In this document: piece by piece, positions 6,777 to 7,818 of the stretch
Numbering within the stretch: position 1 is the stretch's first letter
Layout of the letters: every line of letters starts with the position of its first letter
Assembly (NCBI GenBank): GCA_005879775.1
Contig: VBJX01000060.1
Location: 1-7,818 of the forward strand
Direction: 5' to 3'
Length of the DNA: 7,818 bases
Source of the DNA: Chloroflexota bacterium
Lineage (GTDB): Bacteria > Chloroflexota > Limnocylindria > QHBO01
Position numbers and translations under genes: made by a program
The notes under the pieces: model-generated
Database searches by the model: none
What the model was told of the DNA's origin: nothing
What the model saw: only the letters and a program-made list of their open reading frames with translations

Positions 6777-7019
6777 ATGTTGGACGAGGCACTCACCCGG
6801 CTCGGGATGCCGGTGCCAGATTCCGCGCTCGCGCGGCGAGCGCGCGCGCCCGGGCGATGGCCAACGGGAGAGGACGGTACGACGAGGCGTTCGAGGCTGC
6901 GATGTACGCAACCGCCGACCCACGCGAGCCGTGGAAAAGTGTTCAGAAAGATGGACGTCAAGACCCGCACCCAGCTGGCCCGGCGACTACAGGAGTCCGT
7001 TGGCGGCGTCGAGCGTTAG
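6777..7019 (+). CDS. Small unrecognised protein behind rarA, probably with two compensating frameshifts
   Basis: I do not recognise this gene. The ATG lies 3 nt after the rarA stop, with a purine-rich AGGAGAGG at 6759-6766 inside the rarA end, so it is probably co-translated. The continuous frame gives 80 residues. Its start (MLDEALTRLGMPVPDSALAR) and end (VFRKMDVKTRTQLARRLQES) look like helical protein, but the middle (about 6846-6935) is rich in Arg, Thr, Pro and Gly. In the frame two bases further on, that middle reads AMANGRGRYDEAFEAAMYA then TADPREPWK, with better third-position GC and a natural composition. Removing two bases from the GC tract at 6842-6849 and one A from the run at 6935-6938 would join the three parts into a 79-residue, mostly helical, charged protein. 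This may be sequencing error, slippage in the cell, or decay. Its stop overlaps the convergent DUF1801 stop. A gene here is likely; its exact product is not. Confidence 0.6.
   Translation: MLDEALTRLGMPVPDSALARRARAPGRWPTGEDGTTRRSRLRCTQPPTHASRGKVFRKMDVKTRTQLARRLQESVGGVER
6824..6844. repeat. Perfect 9-bp GC inverted repeat with 3-nt loop
   Basis: CGCGCTCGC at 6824-6832 and GCGAGCGCG at 6836-6844 are exact reverse complements around a GCG loop. The repeat sits inside the small gene and runs into an alternating GC tract (6842-6849), where the first apparent frameshift falls. No T-tract follows, so it is not a terminator. It is a plausible site of polymerase slippage or sequence compression. Confidence 0.7.
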
Positions 7020-7034
7020 CCCGCCGCTTTCTTC
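7003..7034 (+). terminator. Possible weak intrinsic terminator of the rarA transcript
   Basis: GCGGCG (7003-7008) and CGCCGC (7022-7027) can form a 6-bp stem, followed by TTTCTTC. The 13-nt loop contains the overlapping stop codons of both convergent genes. The stem is short, the loop long, and such repeats arise often by chance at this GC content. The T-rich tail, rare in this window, is the main support. Confidence 0.25.
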
Positions 7035-7477
7035 ACCAGCCCCGCGATCCGAGCCTCGTCGGCGGCAGTCAGCTTCGTCAGGGCCCAGGAAGTCGCCCAC
7101 ATGTCGCCGTCGTCGAGCTTCGCGTTCTCTTCGAAGCCGAAGGTCGCGTAGCGCGACTTGAACTTGTCGGCGCTCTTGAAGAAGCAGATGAGCTTGCCAT
7201 TCTCGTTGGCATACGCGGGCATCCCGTACCAGGTTTTCGGTTTGAGGGCGGGCGCGCTGGCTTTGACGATGGCGTGGATCCGCTCGGCCATGGCGCGATC
7301 CGATTTTGGCATCTCGGCGATCTTGGCGAGCACGTCAGCTTCTCCGTCCGCGCCCGGGCGAGCTGCCGCCTTCCGCTCGCGCAGGGTCTCCTTCATGGCG
7401 GCCAGTTCCATGTCGCTGAGCACGCTGGACGTCTTGCGGCTCCCGGCGCTGCGCTTCGCGGTCTTCGTGTCCTTCAT
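7016..7477 (-). CDS. DUF1801 (YdhG-like) family protein
   Basis: This is a 153-residue protein, probably cytoplasmic. The first 20 or so residues are rich in Lys, Arg and Ser and look disordered. A helical stretch follows (LSDMELAAMKETLRERKAAA), then DGEADVLAKIAEM, and then the DUF1801 core with ERIHAIVKASAP, PKTWYGMPAYA, KLICFFKSADKFKSRYATFG and a C-terminal TAADEARIAGLVKKA helix. The YGMPAY element is characteristic. DUF1801 proteins have a small alpha/beta fold, some are labelled iron-chaperone-like, and the molecular role of this subgroup is not established. The ATG at 7477 has AAGGGA 8 nt upstream, supporting the start. The gene lies 72 nt downstream of the preceding minus-strand gene. 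Its TAA overlaps the opposing TAG at 7016-7019. It is richer in Lys than its neighbours, perhaps only a family trait. Confidence 0.9.
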   Translation of the reverse strand: MKDTKTAKRSAGSRKTSSVLSDMELAAMKETLRERKAAARPGADGEADVLAKIAEMPKSDRAMAERIHAIVKASAPALKPKTWYGMPAYANENGKLICFFKSADKFKSRYATFGFEENAKLDDGDMWATSWALTKLTAADEARIAGLVKKAAG

Positions 7478-7485
7478 GTCAGGTT

Positions 7486-7491
7486 TCCCTT
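7486..7491 (-). promoter_or_regulatory. Shine-Dalgarno site of the DUF1801 gene
   Basis: Read on the minus strand, AAGGGA lies 8 nt before the ATG at 7477. It favours this start and makes the Lys/Arg-rich N-terminal extension a genuine part of the protein. The rest of the 72-nt gap (7478-7549) shows no clear promoter or hairpin. Confidence 0.5.
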
Positions 7492-7549
7492 TTTCGAGAG
7501 GCGGAGGAGAGGGGGCCGATGACGGGTCGCGCTACCGCGCGGAACCTGG

Positions 7550-7818
7550 CTAGGCGGTGCCGATCCGGAGCGCGTTGAAGAGGATCACTGCCCCAACCAG
7601 GAGCACGGCCATGATCGCCACCAGGATGCCGATGTTCCGCACGTCCCGCAGGACATAGTGATATTCCGCGACGGCTGCCTCGTTCAGGCGGGAGGGTCCG
7701 GAGACCGCGAACCGCGGGTCGGCGCGGCCCCCGCGAGGGGCCTTCGGGCGGGAACGGGGAACCCGATCGGCTCGCTCAGCCCGCTCCGCACGCTCCAGGG
7801 CCGACTCTGCCCGTTCGT
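7550..7818 (-). CDS. Unrecognised protein with a C-terminal membrane helix (5' end outside window)
   Basis: The minus-strand frame is open from the window edge to a TAG at 7550-7552, giving 88 residues of a C-terminus. It begins with a charged run of ERA-type triplets (ERA, ESA, L, ERA, ERA, ERA, D), likely helical or coiled coil. A basic, Pro- and Gly-rich linker follows (about 18-35), then a short amphipathic part with NEAAVAEYHYVLRDVRN (45-61). One hydrophobic segment, GILVAIMAVLLVGAVILFN (63-81), ends five residues or so before a short tail. The layout suggests a cytoplasmic protein held in the membrane by its C-terminus, although the missing N-terminus could hold more. I cannot name a family. 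Support for coding is the uninterrupted frame, its composition and a clear membrane helix. It is co-oriented with and upstream of the DUF1801 gene. Confidence 0.72.
   Translation of the reverse strand, partial: ERAESALERAERAERADRVPRSRPKAPRGGRADPRFAVSGPSRLNEAAVAEYHYVLRDVRNIGILVAIMAVLLVGAVILFNALRIGTA
7769..7816 (-). repeat. Degenerate 9-bp tandem repeat coding for ERA triplets
   Basis: Read on the minus strand, 7795-7769 holds three consecutive 9-bp units starting GAGCG or similar, each coding Glu-Arg-Ala. Two further related units (ERA and ESA) lie at 7816-7799, separated by one Leu codon. Synonymous sites differ between units, so the protein repeat seems to be maintained, not freshly duplicated. 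Confidence 0.6.

Noticed and set aside
6269..7522. Plus-strand open frame of 417 codons in the second frame of rarA
   Set aside because: Most of it is a shadow of rarA and the DUF1801 gene. Only about 30 codons near 6850-6935 look real, and they are explained as the middle of the frameshifted small gene.
7158..7553. Plus-strand open frame of 131 codons with a hydrophobic look
   Set aside because: It is antisense to the DUF1801 gene, which has a recognised domain and a ribosome binding site.
7726..7742. GGCCCC/GGGGCC inverted repeat with a 5-nt loop
   Set aside because: It lies inside coding sequence (the Pro-Arg-Gly-Gly linker), has no T-tract, and is expected at this GC content.
1..7818. 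CRISPR arrays, tRNA or rRNA genes, insertion sequences, phage genes
   Set aside because: I found no spaced direct repeats, cloverleaf-like segments, transposase motifs or terminal repeats on reading through; coding sequence accounts for almost all bases.

Overview
The window is GC-rich (roughly two thirds G+C by eye), densely packed and almost fully coding. It shows no insertion sequence, phage gene, CRISPR array, rRNA or tRNA that I could support. High GC, GTG use, short gene gaps and the gene content suggest a free-living bacterium, perhaps Chloroflexota or Actinomycetota. That assignment is inference from style only; no marker gene settles it.

Layout. (1) Positions 1-4232, plus strand: a tight three-gene operon of a MoxR-type AAA+ ATPase (5' end cut off by the window), a DUF58 protein and a large membrane-bound transglutaminase-like protein of the TgpA type. 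The second gene starts 8 nt after the first stops, and the third starts at a GTG inside the end of the second. This is a well-known trio: the MoxR ATPase is thought to act as a chaperone or remodeller, DUF58 as its VWA-like membrane partner, and the transglutaminase-like protein as an extracytoplasmic papain-fold enzyme. (2) Positions 4235-5398, minus strand: a PLP-dependent class V aminotransferase of the serine/alanine-glyoxylate type, converging on the operon with only 2 nt between the stops. (3) Positions 5433-6773, plus strand: rarA (mgsA), a replication-associated AAA+ ATPase, divergent from the aminotransferase across a gap of about 34 nt. The one AT-rich patch in that gap carries overlapping -10-like elements on the two strands. 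(4) Positions 6777-7019, plus strand: a small unrecognised gene directly behind rarA. Its middle third reads like protein only in another frame, so it appears to carry two compensating frameshifts. (5) Positions 7016-7477, minus strand: a DUF1801-family protein whose stop codon overlaps that of the small gene. (6) Positions 7550-7818, minus strand: the C-terminal part of an unrecognised protein with an ERA-repeat charged segment and one terminal membrane helix.

Nothing here is a clear new multi-gene system. The points most worth a second look are the twice-frameshifted small gene after rarA, the compact bidirectional promoter with a possibly leaderless aminotransferase mRNA, and the two convergent junctions with abutting or overlapping stops.
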